From contig CAWDYI010000016.1 of the NCBI GenBank assembly GCA_963806395.1, positions 129,032 through 193,031 of the forward strand: DNA of 64,000 nucleotides. The letters run 5' to 3'. Made by a program: the position numbers and the translations under genes. Position 1 is the stretch's first letter, and every line of letters starts with the position of its first letter. Of the stretch, positions 62,819 through 64,000 are shown one piece after another. Source of the DNA: DASSUW01 sp963806395. Lineage in GTDB: Bacteria > Actinomycetota > Thermoleophilia > Solirubrobacterales > Solirubrobacteraceae. The notes beneath the pieces are model-generated. The model was given only the letters and a program-made list of their open reading frames with translations. It did not search any database and was not told where the DNA came from.

Positions 62819-64000
62819 ATGCGCGAGAACGATTACGACGCGATCGTGGTGGGCGCGCGCTGCGCCGGTTCTCCGACCGCGATGCTCCTCGCCCGCAAGG
62901 GCTACAAGGTGCTGGTGGTCGACCGGGCGCGGTTTCCCTCCGACACGATCTCGACCCATCTGATCCATCCCCCCGGGGTGGCGGCGCTGAAGCAGTGGGG
63001 CCTGCTGGACCGGCTGGTCGCCACCGGATGCCCGGGCATCGACACCTATGCGTTCGACTTCGGGCGGTTCACGATCTCGGGCGCCCCCGGGACCGACGAG
63101 AGCCCGCTCGCCTACGCCCCGCGGCGCACCGTGCTCGACAAGCTGCTGGTGGATGCCGCGTCAGAGGCGGGAGCCGAGGTCCGGGAGGGGTTCACCGTCG
63201 CGGGTGTCGTGATCGAGGACGGCCGCGTCACCGGCATTCGCGGGCACAGGAAGGGCGAACCGGCCGTCACCGAGCATGCCCGGGTGGTCGTGGGCGCGGA
63301 CGGTCACCACTCGCTCGTGGCACGCTCCGTCGATCCCGAGCAGTACAACGAGAAGCCGCCGCTTCAGGTCAGCTACTACACCTACGTGAGCGGGCTGCCG
63401 ATGGACGGGCGCTACGAGGTCCACCTTCGCCCCGACCGGGGGTTCGCGGCCTGGCCCACGAACGACGACCTGACGGTGGTCATCGGCGGCTGGCCGCGGT
63501 CGGAGCTGGCGGCGAACAGGAAGGACATCGAGGGCAACTTCCTCGCGACGCTCGAGCTGGTGCCGGACTTCGCCGCCCGCTATCGCGCCGCCAAGCGCGA
63601 GACGCGGTTCGTCGGCCAGTCGCTGGCGGGCTTCATGCGCAAGCCCTTCGGGCCGGGTTGGGCGCTGGTGGGCGACGCCGGCTACACGAAGGACTTCATC
63701 ACGGCCCTGGGGATCAGCGACGCCTTCCGGGACGCCGAGCTGTGCGCCACCGGCCTGGACGAGGCGCTCTCGGGCGATCGTCCGTTCGAGGTCGCCATGG
63801 CCGACTACCAGACCGAGCGGGACCGGCGCTCGCTTCCGTTCTATGAGTTCACGGCGGCAACTCGCGACACTTCAGTTCCCGCCCCCGGAGCTCGAGCAGC
63901 TCCTGGCCGCCGTGCAGGGCAACCAGGAATCGATGGACGAGTTCGCGCGGGTGGCCGGTGCCGTGACCTCCCCGGCGGAGTTCCTGTCCGAGCAGAACGT
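62819..64000 (+). CDS. FAD-dependent oxidoreductase, cut by the right edge, with a likely late frameshift
   Basis: ATG 62819 begins MRENDYDAIVVGARCAGSPTAML in two halves, an FAD fold with the GARCAG variant of the halogenase/geranylgeranyl-reductase group. VVGADGHHSLVARSV near residue 160 (DG motif) and WALVGDAGYTKDFITALGIS near 280 (GD motif) follow. After YEFTA the frame at 63858 becomes meaningless, but the next frame reads QLATLQFPPPELEQLLAAVQ and VTSPAEFLSEQN, a typical end for this family. An extra G in GCGGCAAC (63855-63862) would explain it. The 3' end lies outside. Confidence 0.83.
   Translation, partial: MRENDYDAIVVGARCAGSPTAMLLARKGYKVLVVDRARFPSDTISTHLIHPPGVAALKQWGLLDRLVATGCPGIDTYAFDFGRFTISGAPGTDESPLAYAPRRTVLDKLLVDAASEAGAEVREGFTVAGVVIEDGRVTGIRGHRKGEPAVTEHARVVVGADGHHSLVARSVDPEQYNEKPPLQVSYYTYVSGLPMDGRYEVHLRPDRGFAAWPTNDDLTVVIGGWPRSELAANRKDIEGNFLATLELVPDFAARYRAAKRETRFVGQSLAGFMRKPFGPGWALVGDAGYTKDFITALGISDAFRDAELCATGLDEALSGDRPFEVAMADYQTERDRRSLPFYEFTAATRDTSVPAPGARAAPGRRAGQPGIDGRVRAGGRCRDLPGGVPVRAER

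Overview
The window is GC-rich bacterial DNA with many GTG starts and almost no non-coding space. Candidate leaderless starts (for example the GntR gene at 13046 and the LysR gene at 28230), CU044_5270-type and ECF sigma pairs, and high-GC codon use point to an actinobacterium. A Thermoleophilia/Solirubrobacterales-like organism is my best guess, but this is inference, not proof. No rRNA, tRNA, CRISPR array, insertion sequence or phage gene was seen.

Layout. (1) 1-3.1 kb, minus strand: split transketolase plus an FGGY sugar kinase that runs off the left edge. The arrangement resembles apulose-phosphate catabolism. (2) 3.2-12.9 kb, minus: eight overlapping genes for an NCS1-type transporter, PxpA, a biotin carrier, biotin carboxylase, PxpB, PxpC, HyuA and HyuB, with a divergent FadR-type GntR regulator. 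This looks like uptake and ATP/biotin-dependent opening of a cyclic amide such as 5-oxoproline or a hydantoin. (3) 13.9-22.9 kb: single genes (alpha/beta hydrolase, DUF1269 protein, K+ channel, MFS exporter with two frameshifts, MBL hydrolase, flavin amine oxidase, M19 dipeptidase, class III aminotransferase). (4) 22.9-29.2 kb: a heterodimeric ABC exporter translationally coupled to an FAD monooxygenase, with a divergent LysR regulator. (5) 29.2-35.6 kb: a HbpS-like protein, M23 peptidase, ECF sigma factor with a membrane partner, a secreted metzincin-like protein with a lipoprotein, an aldehyde dehydrogenase with a frameshift, and a NylB-like serine hydrolase.

(6) 35.6-50.4 kb is the most interesting block. 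A minus-strand operon (Tat-exported spermidine-dehydrogenase-like oxidase, FAD oxidase, amidase, M20 deacylase), a divergent plus-strand operon (APC permease, C45 acyltransferase, CE4-type cyclic imide/amide hydrolase) and a second hyuAB pair are all preceded by near-identical promoter/operator elements, with a LacI regulator beside them. They appear to form one regulon for breaking C-N bonds of an unknown amine or amide. The second hyuAB pair is broken by many frameshifts. (7) 50.4-56.8 kb: a membrane protein, a Tat-exported FAD oxidase and a secreted nucleoside hydrolase sharing an inverted repeat upstream, an ECF sigma/CU044_5270 pair, and an O-methyltransferase. (8) 56.9-64 kb: an unknown protein next to a 1051-residue fusion of a zinc phospholipase C-like domain and a serine alpha/beta hydrolase, a TPR-LuxR regulator with one frameshift, and an FAD oxidoreductase cut by the right edge.

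Several otherwise well-conserved genes carry single-base frameshifts, so part of the window may hold sequencing or assembly indels.
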